From the NCBI GenBank assembly GCA_023266435.1, contig JAHFQF010000028.1:1-15632 (forward strand): a stretch of 15,632 nt of DNA, read 5' to 3'. The stretch comes from Legionellales bacterium. GTDB taxonomy: Bacteria > Pseudomonadota > Gammaproteobacteria > Berkiellales > Berkiellaceae. Numbering within the stretch: position 1 is the stretch's first letter; the number at the start of each line of letters is the position of its first letter. The notes under the pieces are model-generated. The model saw only the letters and a list, made by a program, of their open reading frames with translations. It was not told where the DNA came from and made no database searches. This document shows, piece by piece, positions 1 to 7,041 of the stretch. Position numbers and translations under genes: made by a program.

Positions 1-1212
1 CTCTAAAAAAACCTGTTTTTTCAATACCTCAGGTAAGCGTTGGCCCGGTAAATTGGTGTACGTTTGTAACTCTGCCCCTATCTGAATCTGACACAGTGGC
101 AGTGGTTTACCTTGATATTGAAAAGTCTTTGGAAATAACGATTGTTTAATCTCTAATACTCCAATATGCCCCTTTTCTCCAATATCCCACTCCCCAGGCA
201 AAGGCATCTGTTTGAAGGTCAATTTTTCTATTTGGCCATTTCTGACTGCTACTTTATGCAAAGGAGATCTAATCAACTCAACATGCGATATTCTTCCTTC
301 TCCAGCAACATCTAAGATTGAAAACTTGCTGTCCATCAAAGTTAAATTTTCAATCACACTATCATAGACTTGAATCTCATTAGTAATAGTACTATTTAAA
401 ATAAATGATTTTCTAGATTTGGATATAGCGAAAGTAACATCTTGAAATTGACTATTTTCTACAAATAAATCACCCTCATCAATTTCAGAGATAAATCGAT
501 TAATGTGATTCTTATAAATTTTAGATTCTTTAACAACACCAGAAATTTGCAAATGGTTGATTTCTGCTTTCTCTACATTACAAAAATCAGCCTGCATTCT
601 CTCTAAAACAATGGTATCAAACTCACCTCCCACTTGTTGATAATTAACTTCACCCCAAGCAATCACAGACAGTTTAGTACCATTGCTGTCAATTAACGTA
701 ATATCTCCACCTAAAGTATCGATATTCACATGGTTGAGTTGAGAATTCCGAAAAACGACTCGATCCAAGACACTATCTTCCATCATAATGTTGCTAAAAT
801 CGCAGTATTCAAACTGTGTGTTCGATAACCTCACAGAAGATAAATCCTCATCTGCAGCCAGATGATCTTTTCCTTCTGGTCGATACGCATGTCTAAAGCT
901 GACATGATCGAAAATGACATTTTTAAAGGTAGAGCGTTCAAAACTTACATTATCAAAAACACAATTTTTAAAGACGACGTTTTCGAAAACAAAATCTTTA
1001 AAATCAGATTGAGTCGCCACAATGCCTTCTAGTGTTTTATCTGAAATCCACAGCCCCTTATAACGCACGTTTTCCCAATGCTCTTGATTGGATTGAAAAG
1101 GTAATTGCACAGTCCAGAGATCCTGTTCTGAGCCCATCGCAACATACACCATTACTCCTCCTACTATCATTGAGAAAAACAGCAGCGTTATAAAAAACTT
1201 TTTAATCTTCAA
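1..1212 (-). CDS. Membrane-anchored pentapeptide-repeat protein, 3' end cut by window
   Basis: The reading frame is open for 404 codons to the left edge, so the C-terminus is missing. The N-terminus (MKIKKFFITLLFFSMIVGG) is a basic patch followed by a hydrophobic stretch, so a signal anchor or signal peptide is likely. Residues 71-106 carry Phe at every fifth position (71, 76, 81, 86, 91, 96, 101, 106). Residues 134-164 show the same spacing with F/M/L/I. This is the ladder of a pentapeptide-repeat right-handed quadrilateral beta-helix. Later sequence has looser, beta-helix-like alternation. I chose the TTG at 1212-1210 because no ATG precedes the hydrophobic segment; GGGA lies 6 nt upstream, and an in-frame TAA (the stop of the upstream gene) lies 12 bp before. 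An ATG at 1152-1150 has a much better ribosome site but would remove the anchor. It probably forms one transcript with the upstream phosphoesterase. Substrate and function are unknown; these folds usually act as binding scaffolds. Confidence 0.75.
   Translation of the reverse strand, partial: MKIKKFFITLLFFSMIVGGVMVYVAMGSEQDLWTVQLPFQSNQEHWENVRYKGLWISDKTLEGIVATQSDFKDFVFENVVFKNCVFDNVSFERSTFKNVIFDHVSFRHAYRPEGKDHLAADEDLSSVRLSNTQFEYCDFSNIMMEDSVLDRVVFRNSQLNHVNIDTLGGDITLIDSNGTKLSVIAWGEVNYQQVGGEFDTIVLERMQADFCNVEKAEINHLQISGVVKESKIYKNHINRFISEIDEGDLFVENSQFQDVTFAISKSRKSFILNSTITNEIQVYDSVIENLTLMDSKFSILDVAGEGRISHVELIRSPLHKVAVRNGQIEKLTFKQMPLPGEWDIGEKGHIGVLEIKQSLFPKTFQYQGKPLPLCQIQIGAELQTYTNLPGQRLPEVLKKQVFLE
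1157..1162 (-). promoter_or_regulatory. Strong internal Shine-Dalgarno inside the signal-anchor codons
   Basis: The minus strand reads AGGAGG here, 4 nt before an in-frame ATG at 1152-1150 (Met21 of the pentapeptide-repeat protein). It is a far better ribosome site than the one before the TTG start. It could start a shorter product without the hydrophobic N-terminus, or it could be chance from Val-Gly-Gly codons. Confidence 0.4.
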
Positions 1213-1224
1213 AATCAATCCCAA

Positions 1225-3927
1225 TTAAGTGTTGACAACATGGCGCTTACTTTGCTTTTTCTGATTGAATATTTTTTTATAAAATTCAAAGTTAGGCCTC
1301 TCCTTACTGAGCTTTGGACGACTTAGCATGTACTGATTTGAAGATGATTCTCGTATGAGTTGTATTGGCAGTTGCCAAGGGGTCGTAATGTCATAGTGCT
1401 TATAAAAACTGATGGATTTCAATGAGTGATTGAATGTGAAGGATAATATAAATTCTTTAATTTCTTTCTGATTCTTCAATATCAAATCATAAAAATCATT
1501 TTCAAGCCTCATTGTATAGCAAGGCTTTTTTTGAGATAAAACTTTTCGCAATACTATTGGATATGCTTTCCACTTATCTTTTTCATAACAATACAACGTC
1601 GCCTCACTGAATAACGGCACAGGCTGAGGCAATCCTGGATCACACTCAAAATGATAGGCATCAAAGGTATTTAATGGCTGCGCATGCGGTAAATAAAACC
1701 CCTGCTTGCTGTATTCAATGTCATAATAATCCAACAACGCCGCCAAACGTGGCTTGGCTGTTTTTACTTTGGACTCAATGGGTTGTATCTTATCCCCAGA
1801 GGCTGAGAAAAAGACTAGTGTTCCTGTTGGCGGTGCAGCGCCTACTCCACTGAGCGCTTGATCATGATTCACATTACTGATGGGGCCCGCGCTACCAGTG
1901 ACAATCAAGCGCGTTAATTTTCCAATTTTCTTATGGGGTTCCTGCACTTCCTCTAGTGGGTAAGCTTGATATTTGCAGATTAACAGTGTTTTTGTCTTAT
2001 CTTCTACTGAGGAGCATTTTTCTATAGAGGGGCAGCAGTATAAAGCACTGCGATGTGAATGACCTGATAAGGTATGCGTTACTTTTTGCTTAGCTAGGAT
2101 TTCTTGAAAAAATTGCTTTTTATAATACCTAAAACTGCCTTGATCATACGGCGAACTGTCTTCCATAGTGTACCGATCAGTACGAATTACCTGGGTTGGC
2201 TGTTTTTCTTGATACAAAGGAATGTCTGCAGAAAAATTTAATATGGGCGCATGCATCATTAAAATACAATATTGTGTGTCAGGCAATTCTTTTAAGAGTT
2301 GCCATTGCCAATGAGACAATGCACCACTGGCCCTGGGTAATACACCTGCGCCTAGCACTTGATCGGCAACTATCGGAATATGCTCTTCATCACCCCAACC
2401 TAAACCCACAAAACATTGATTTTTATAAGTCATTTTCCAATCATTTAAAGGATTGAAAAGATGCCATAATAATAATTGGAAATCAGGATTAAAATTATTC
2501 GCTGTGATCAAATCACGATAGCCAGGTCCGAAAATTAATAGCGCCTCAAAAAAGGTTAAATTATGATCCAAAGGGATGCCTGCATTGGCTCTGGTTTTTT
2601 CAAACCAAGCCTGATCCTGATTGTTTTCAGAGTATTGAGAATTCATTAAACTGCGTATACGTGGAGAGATTCCAAAAGGATAGCGATAGCCATCATGATT
2701 ACCACCCACGATAAAAATAGGCTTTTTATAGCGCTGATAAAAATACAAAATAAAACTATAAAAGGTTAGCTGATCGACACCTAGCTCATGGGTACTCATG
2801 AGCTTATCATGCATCCATTGCCTAGAAAGCTCTAATTTCTCCCACAGCTCATCAGGCGTCTGGGGGGTGATGGTCGTATATTTACTCTGCAGATTAAATG
2901 CATAATCTACAAAATCACCAGTCAATACTAAACAATCAATTTCTGCATGCTGTCCAATTTGATCAAACAAGTCTTTGATACTGTCATAGGTATTGTGTAT
3001 TAATTCATTAATAAATGGCGACTCCTCTGGAGATACACCCGGCATGATTTGTACTTTATTTTTTTGTAATGCATGTTGACGAGAAGACAGATGGATGTCT
3101 GTTAAATGTCCTAAATTCAAATACGCTTTTTCACTAATATAGAGCGGGTGGTAACTTTGTATGGGTTGATTGGTATCTGTCACTAAACCCACACCGGATT
3201 CAGCAATTTGAAAAGCATGCGCATGTTTAAAAGCATAGGGTTTTAACCCCAGCAACATCAGTTCGTCTTGAGGTTCGTACATGTTACGATCGACAGATAA
3301 GAGGTGGTTCTCTTCGTCTGATTTTAGAGAAAACCAAATGACATGATATAGTCCAACTGGTAAAGCTGGCTTTAGCCAAGTTACTCTGAGCCAATGCTTA
3401 AATCCCTGAGCATGATAATGCGCAGCTAACTGTGCGGCAATTCTAGCCACTGCCTGACCTTGCTCATCCAGCAATACCAAAGGCTTTTTAGGATCAACCG
3501 CTTGTGGCTCGTTAACTACTAATTGTTGATACGCGGCCGGGCTGGGTTGCACAAAACAGCGCGCCTGATGAATAGCCTGACTTTTCTGTGTAGGCTCTAG
3601 ATTATCCCATGGCAGATACCGTAATTGCAGATTTAAGCGATTACGTAATAAACACGGATCTTCCGGAGATTTTTTTGAATAGTGTGAATTTTGCACCAAC
3701 TCATCATTGATGAGTAAATACATGGTGAGCGAGTCACTCAGTGAAAGTATGGCTGGACAACCCAAGCTGGGATTCAAAATGATAGCATGCGCCAATCGCG
3801 TCATTAAACGCGGGCCCTGATCCACAACCCCTTTGACTGGATTCGAGTAGCGACATTTTCCCAATATCGTACACGCCAGATCTGAACGTATATTATTTTT
3901 CTTTTCATCCATGACGGTGGGAATCAT
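1225..3927 (-). CDS. Large calcineurin-like metallophosphoesterase (900 aa)
   Basis: All the core motifs of a binuclear-metal calcineurin-like phosphoesterase are present in order: D277-x-H279 in LTDIHLS, G337-D338-x-x-D341, G409-N-H-D412, a His at 559 (MMHAP), and G622-H-S-H625. The catalytic domain therefore runs from about 270 to 685 with several long insertions, much longer than typical family members. I do not recognise a domain in residues 1-265, which are partly beta-rich, nor in 720-900, which end in a Lys/Arg-rich tail. There is no signal peptide or membrane segment, so it is probably cytoplasmic unless exported by a dedicated system. The start used is the ATG at 3927; Met6 is an alternative, and neither has a clear Shine-Dalgarno. 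It is transcribed away from a palindromic element and is followed 12 bp later by the pentapeptide-repeat gene. The hydrolysed bond (phosphomonoester, phosphodiester or nucleotide) cannot be told from sequence. Confidence 0.88.
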   Translation of the reverse strand: MIPTVMDEKKNNIRSDLACTILGKCRYSNPVKGVVDQGPRLMTRLAHAIILNPSLGCPAILSLSDSLTMYLLINDELVQNSHYSKKSPEDPCLLRNRLNLQLRYLPWDNLEPTQKSQAIHQARCFVQPSPAAYQQLVVNEPQAVDPKKPLVLLDEQGQAVARIAAQLAAHYHAQGFKHWLRVTWLKPALPVGLYHVIWFSLKSDEENHLLSVDRNMYEPQDELMLLGLKPYAFKHAHAFQIAESGVGLVTDTNQPIQSYHPLYISEKAYLNLGHLTDIHLSSRQHALQKNKVQIMPGVSPEESPFINELIHNTYDSIKDLFDQIGQHAEIDCLVLTGDFVDYAFNLQSKYTTITPQTPDELWEKLELSRQWMHDKLMSTHELGVDQLTFYSFILYFYQRYKKPIFIVGGNHDGYRYPFGISPRIRSLMNSQYSENNQDQAWFEKTRANAGIPLDHNLTFFEALLIFGPGYRDLITANNFNPDFQLLLWHLFNPLNDWKMTYKNQCFVGLGWGDEEHIPIVADQVLGAGVLPRASGALSHWQWQLLKELPDTQYCILMMHAPILNFSADIPLYQEKQPTQVIRTDRYTMEDSSPYDQGSFRYYKKQFFQEILAKQKVTHTLSGHSHRSALYCCPSIEKCSSVEDKTKTLLICKYQAYPLEEVQEPHKKIGKLTRLIVTGSAGPISNVNHDQALSGVGAAPPTGTLVFFSASGDKIQPIESKVKTAKPRLAALLDYYDIEYSKQGFYLPHAQPLNTFDAYHFECDPGLPQPVPLFSEATLYCYEKDKWKAYPIVLRKVLSQKKPCYTMRLENDFYDLILKNQKEIKEFILSFTFNHSLKSISFYKHYDITTPWQLPIQLIRESSSNQYMLSRPKLSKERPNFEFYKKIFNQKKQSKRHVVNT

Positions 3928-3980
3928 ACCATATTAAGATAGCATTTAGCATCGCAACGTATAAAATCAAATGGGGAAGA

Positions 3981-4145
3981 ATATACCCAAGCAACTCCAA
4001 AATACCTGTTTCTAGCTGCTCGAATTTAACCCTCTGCAGCCTTCCTCACCTCGCAATAGTATCGACTATTCCTTGGTTCGGAAAACTTCATCTGGCTAAA
4101 TCCGCTTTGCTATAAACTACGCATTTTGAAGCAGCCTGGGTATAT
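3981..4145. repeat. 165-bp near-palindromic repeat element (MITE/REP-like)
   Basis: The outer 23 bases (3981-4003, beginning ATATACCCAAGC) match the reverse complement of 4123-4145 at 19 of 23 positions. Further in, 53-bp arms align without gaps at about 35 positions, down to a central AATAGT-ATCG-ACTATT hairpin at 4055-4070. The whole unit is thus one long imperfect inverted repeat centred near 4063. It encodes nothing credible. It starts 2 bp beyond the pmbA stop codon. As RNA it could fold into a long stem that ends or stabilises the pmbA transcript. No clear target duplication other than the terminal TA/AT bases was seen. Confidence 0.7.
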
Positions 4146-4147
4146 AT

Positions 4148-5506
4148 CTACCCCGCACCTGCAATTGTCATGGGGGTTAATAAGATAGAGCCTGTTTCTA
4201 GACTAGAGCGTTTATCAATGTCTGTTCCCAGCATGACAATGCCTTTCAGCATATTCTTTAAATTTGAAGCGATGGTAACTTCATTCACTGGATATTGAAC
4301 CTTTCCTTTTTCAACCCAAAAACCACTGGCACCTCGAGAATAATCTCCAGTGACCATGTTGGTCCCCTGCCCCATTAATTCCGTCACCAATAGACCTTTG
4401 TCCATTTGGGCTAATAAAGCCTCAAACGACCCTTGTTGTGGATAGCGTAATTGAATATTACTGACTCCACCAGCATGCCCTGTGCTTTGCATGTTGAGTT
4501 TTCTGGCCGAATAACTGCCCAGCAAATAACTCTGCACAGTGCCATTTTCTACTAACGACATCGCGCGTTTAGCAACCCCTTCATTATCAAAAGGCATGCT
4601 GCCCAGTCCCCTTAGAATATGCGGGTCTTCTTTGATGGTGAAGTCATTTGGAAACACCTGTGTATGCAAGCTATTACATAAAAAAGATGCTTTGCGAAAT
4701 AAAGCACTGCCAGAAATCGCTGAAAAATAACTACCAATTAATCCGCCCGCTAATGTTGCATGAAACATGACTGGCGCTTGACAAGTCTTTAGTGATTTAG
4801 GATTTAAACGCGCAAGGACTTTTTCTGCAGTACGCTTTCCTACAGCCTCGGGCGTTTCTAACTGTGCAGGAACGCGCGCAGTCGTATACTCATAATCTCG
4901 CTCCATGGAGCCGCCATCCTGTCCCAACATCACACAACTCAGTCCATGCCTCGCAGAAGGGTAACCTGCTAAAAAACCATGGCTATTGCCATACACATGG
5001 TATCCTTGGGTACTATAGGCAGTTGCACCATCCGAATTGATAATACGCGCATCATAGTCAAATGCTGCTTGCTCCGCACGCATTGCTAATGCGACCGCTT
5101 CTTCAGCTCCTATGCCCCAGGGGTGATACAATTCACAGTCTGGAATATGCGTTGCCAATAAACTCGGATCCGCTAAACCATGACAAGGATCGGACTCAAT
5201 GATGGTCGCTAAATGGTGTGCTTGTGTCAGCAACGCATCAATGCTAGCGGAAGAAAAGTCTGTGGTAGAAACCGTCGATTTTTTCTGCCCAATGTAATAC
5301 GTTAAAGACAAAGATTTGTCTTTATGAAAAGTCACTGTTTCAACGGTTTGTTTACGCACCGTCACACTTAAGGACTCGCTGACACCCACATCCACTTCGC
5401 AGCTGCTCGCCCCCGTTTTTTTAGCACGGATCAAGATATCTGACACCAAGTGCTGTAATTCGGCTGTGTTAACCAATTGTTCCACAGCTGTAGGTAAACT
5501 GATCAT
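4148..5506 (-). CDS. pmbA: TldE/PmbA subunit of the TldD/E metalloprotease
   Basis: PmbA (TldE) pairs with TldD to form a protease that matures microcin B17 in E. coli and degrades small unfolded peptides; this role is known from the family. The 452-residue length fits. The C-terminal part carries the family-typical stretch around TGDYSRGASGFWVEKG and the NEVTIASNLKNML region, and the protein ends TGSILLTPMTIAGAG, similar to known PmbA ends. It lacks HExxxH, as expected for the non-catalytic partner. The ATG start overlaps the tldD stop codon as ATGA (5503-5506), implying translational coupling and matched expression. In some relatives a yjgA-like gene separates the two; here they are fused into one coupled pair. 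No RiPP precursor gene is visible nearby, so general peptide turnover is the likely role. Confidence 0.95.
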   Translation of the reverse strand: MISLPTAVEQLVNTAELQHLVSDILIRAKKTGASSCEVDVGVSESLSVTVRKQTVETVTFHKDKSLSLTYYIGQKKSTVSTTDFSSASIDALLTQAHHLATIIESDPCHGLADPSLLATHIPDCELYHPWGIGAEEAVALAMRAEQAAFDYDARIINSDGATAYSTQGYHVYGNSHGFLAGYPSARHGLSCVMLGQDGGSMERDYEYTTARVPAQLETPEAVGKRTAEKVLARLNPKSLKTCQAPVMFHATLAGGLIGSYFSAISGSALFRKASFLCNSLHTQVFPNDFTIKEDPHILRGLGSMPFDNEGVAKRAMSLVENGTVQSYLLGSYSARKLNMQSTGHAGGVSNIQLRYPQQGSFEALLAQMDKGLLVTELMGQGTNMVTGDYSRGASGFWVEKGKVQYPVNEVTIASNLKNMLKGIVMLGTDIDKRSSLETGSILLTPMTIAGAG

Positions 5507-6951
5507 TGCTCTGTCCCCCCTACGGTCATATTATCAATTCGTAAAGTAGGTTGTCCTACACCCACAGGAACGCTTTGTCCATCTTTACCACACACACCAA
5601 CGCCCTCATCTAATGCCAAATCATTGGCCACCATCGAGACACGCTGCATGACTTCTGGACCATTCCCAATCAACGTTGCCCCTTTAATTGGCGCTGTCAC
5701 TTTACCATTTTCAATCAAATACGCTTCATTCGCACTGAATACAAATTGCCCAGAGGTGATATCGACGGAGCCTCCACCAAAATTGACAGCGTAAATACCT
5801 TTCTCTACCGAAGCAATGACTTCTTGAGGATCATGCTCACCAGGCAACATAAAAGTATTGGTCATTCGTGGCATAGGAATGTGCGCATAAGACTCGCGTC
5901 GTCCATTTCCAGTCGAAGCGACTCCCATTAAGCGCGCATTGAGTGTATCCTGCATATACCCTTTTAAAATCCCTTTTTCAATTAAGACGGTACGTTGTGT
6001 GGGAGTACCTTCGTCATCTATGTTTAAACTACCCCGTCTATTTTCTAACGTGCCATCATCAACTACCGTACACAAAGAGGATGCAACTTGCTCACCCATA
6101 CGGTGAGCATATGCTGAACTGCCTTTGCGATTAAAATCACCCTCTAAACCATGTCCAACAGCCTCGTGCAATAAAACACCGGGCCAACCAGGACCCAAGA
6201 CAACCGTCATATTGCCCGCAGGCGCCGGTATCGCAGATAAGTTTACTAACGCTTTACGCACAGCTTCTTTGGCATAATGTGCAGCCAATTGATTATCCAG
6301 AAAATAACCATATCCCAAGCGTCCACCACCGCCAGAGCCACCCATTTCAGTTTTGCCATTTTTTTCAACAATCACTGTTACATTGAGCCGTACCAAAGGA
6401 CGTTTGTCTGCATACCATCCCCCAACACTGTTTAATACCATGATCGTTTCATACACACCATTGAGTGATACCATGACTTGAGTCACAGCAGGATCGGCTG
6501 CTCTGGCAACCGCATCGCATTGGCGTAATAAGTCCAGCTTGGCTGGTTGGCTCAAACTATTGAGTGGATTATCAGCAACGTAACGCGGCGCAATCGCCTC
6601 GCCTGCCCTCCAAATACATTGTGGTAGAGACTGTTTATCTTGTATGGCAATGGTACGCGCTGCTTGCGCTGCCTTGAGTAATGCCTCTACTTTTAAATCA
6701 CTGGAGTAGGAAAACCCAGTTTTATCACCACACACCGCACGTAAACCAACACCTTGATCGATACTAAAACTACCTTCTTTAACAATACCATCTTCTAAAA
6801 AAAAAGATTCTTGATGGTAGTGCTGAAAATAACAATCCCCATAATCAATTTGCTGATTCAGTAATTGACCAAATACTTTTTGTATTTGCTGCTCATCCAG
6901 GCCGCTGGGTTCAAAGAAATGTTGTTTTATAAGGGCTAAAGATTCGTTCAC
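5503..6951 (-). CDS. tldD: TldD catalytic metalloprotease subunit
   Basis: TldD is the zinc-binding partner of PmbA. The metal site HEAVGH lies at residues 262-267, followed by GLEGDFNRKGSS, and the conserved Cys is at 454 in GVCGKDGQSVPVGVGQPTL. All these agree with the E. coli protein, and the 482-residue length is normal. The start is GTG at 6951-6949, preceded by GGAG 8 nt upstream. The 90-bp gap to yhdP holds two copies of an 8-bp direct repeat but no gene; in Pseudomonas a nitrilase-family gene sits here. The gene ends in the ATGA overlap with pmbA. It acts in the cytoplasm on small unfolded or modified peptides. Confidence 0.96.
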   Translation of the reverse strand: MNESLALIKQHFFEPSGLDEQQIQKVFGQLLNQQIDYGDCYFQHYHQESFFLEDGIVKEGSFSIDQGVGLRAVCGDKTGFSYSSDLKVEALLKAAQAARTIAIQDKQSLPQCIWRAGEAIAPRYVADNPLNSLSQPAKLDLLRQCDAVARAADPAVTQVMVSLNGVYETIMVLNSVGGWYADKRPLVRLNVTVIVEKNGKTEMGGSGGGGRLGYGYFLDNQLAAHYAKEAVRKALVNLSAIPAPAGNMTVVLGPGWPGVLLHEAVGHGLEGDFNRKGSSAYAHRMGEQVASSLCTVVDDGTLENRRGSLNIDDEGTPTQRTVLIEKGILKGYMQDTLNARLMGVASTGNGRRESYAHIPMPRMTNTFMLPGEHDPQEVIASVEKGIYAVNFGGGSVDITSGQFVFSANEAYLIENGKVTAPIKGATLIGNGPEVMQRVSMVANDLALDEGVGVCGKDGQSVPVGVGQPTLRIDNMTVGGTEQ

Positions 6952-6971
6952 AAACTGCGCTCCATTCAGCG

Positions 6972-6992
6972 TTCAAGTGGTATTTTCAAGTG
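6972..6992 (-). repeat. Short direct repeat upstream of tldD
   Basis: The minus strand contains CACTTGAA twice (6992-6985 and 6979-6972), 13 nt apart start to start, 21-42 nt before the tldD start codon. It might be a regulator half-site pair, but the spacing is not a full helical turn and chance is possible. Confidence 0.25.
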
Positions 6993-7041
6993 TCATGATT
7001 ACCCTTTGAACAGTTACCCATTGTTGCGTTGAATATCGAGA

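Noticed and set aside
2196..2456. 86-codon plus-strand frame inside the phosphoesterase gene
   Set aside because: It is antisense to a region with clear metallophosphoesterase coding sequence and has no recognisable domain.
1225..3927. Type IV secretion effector status for the phosphoesterase
   Set aside because: The C-terminal tail is Lys/Arg-rich rather than showing the Glu-rich signal known from Dot/Icm substrates, and the organism is not firmly identified.
6986..7021. 11-residue minus-strand micro-ORF (MGNCSKGNHDT) before tldD, considered as a leader or RiPP precursor
   Set aside because: Very short, no leader/core layout and no Shine-Dalgarno; the closeness to tldD is explained by the conserved gene block.
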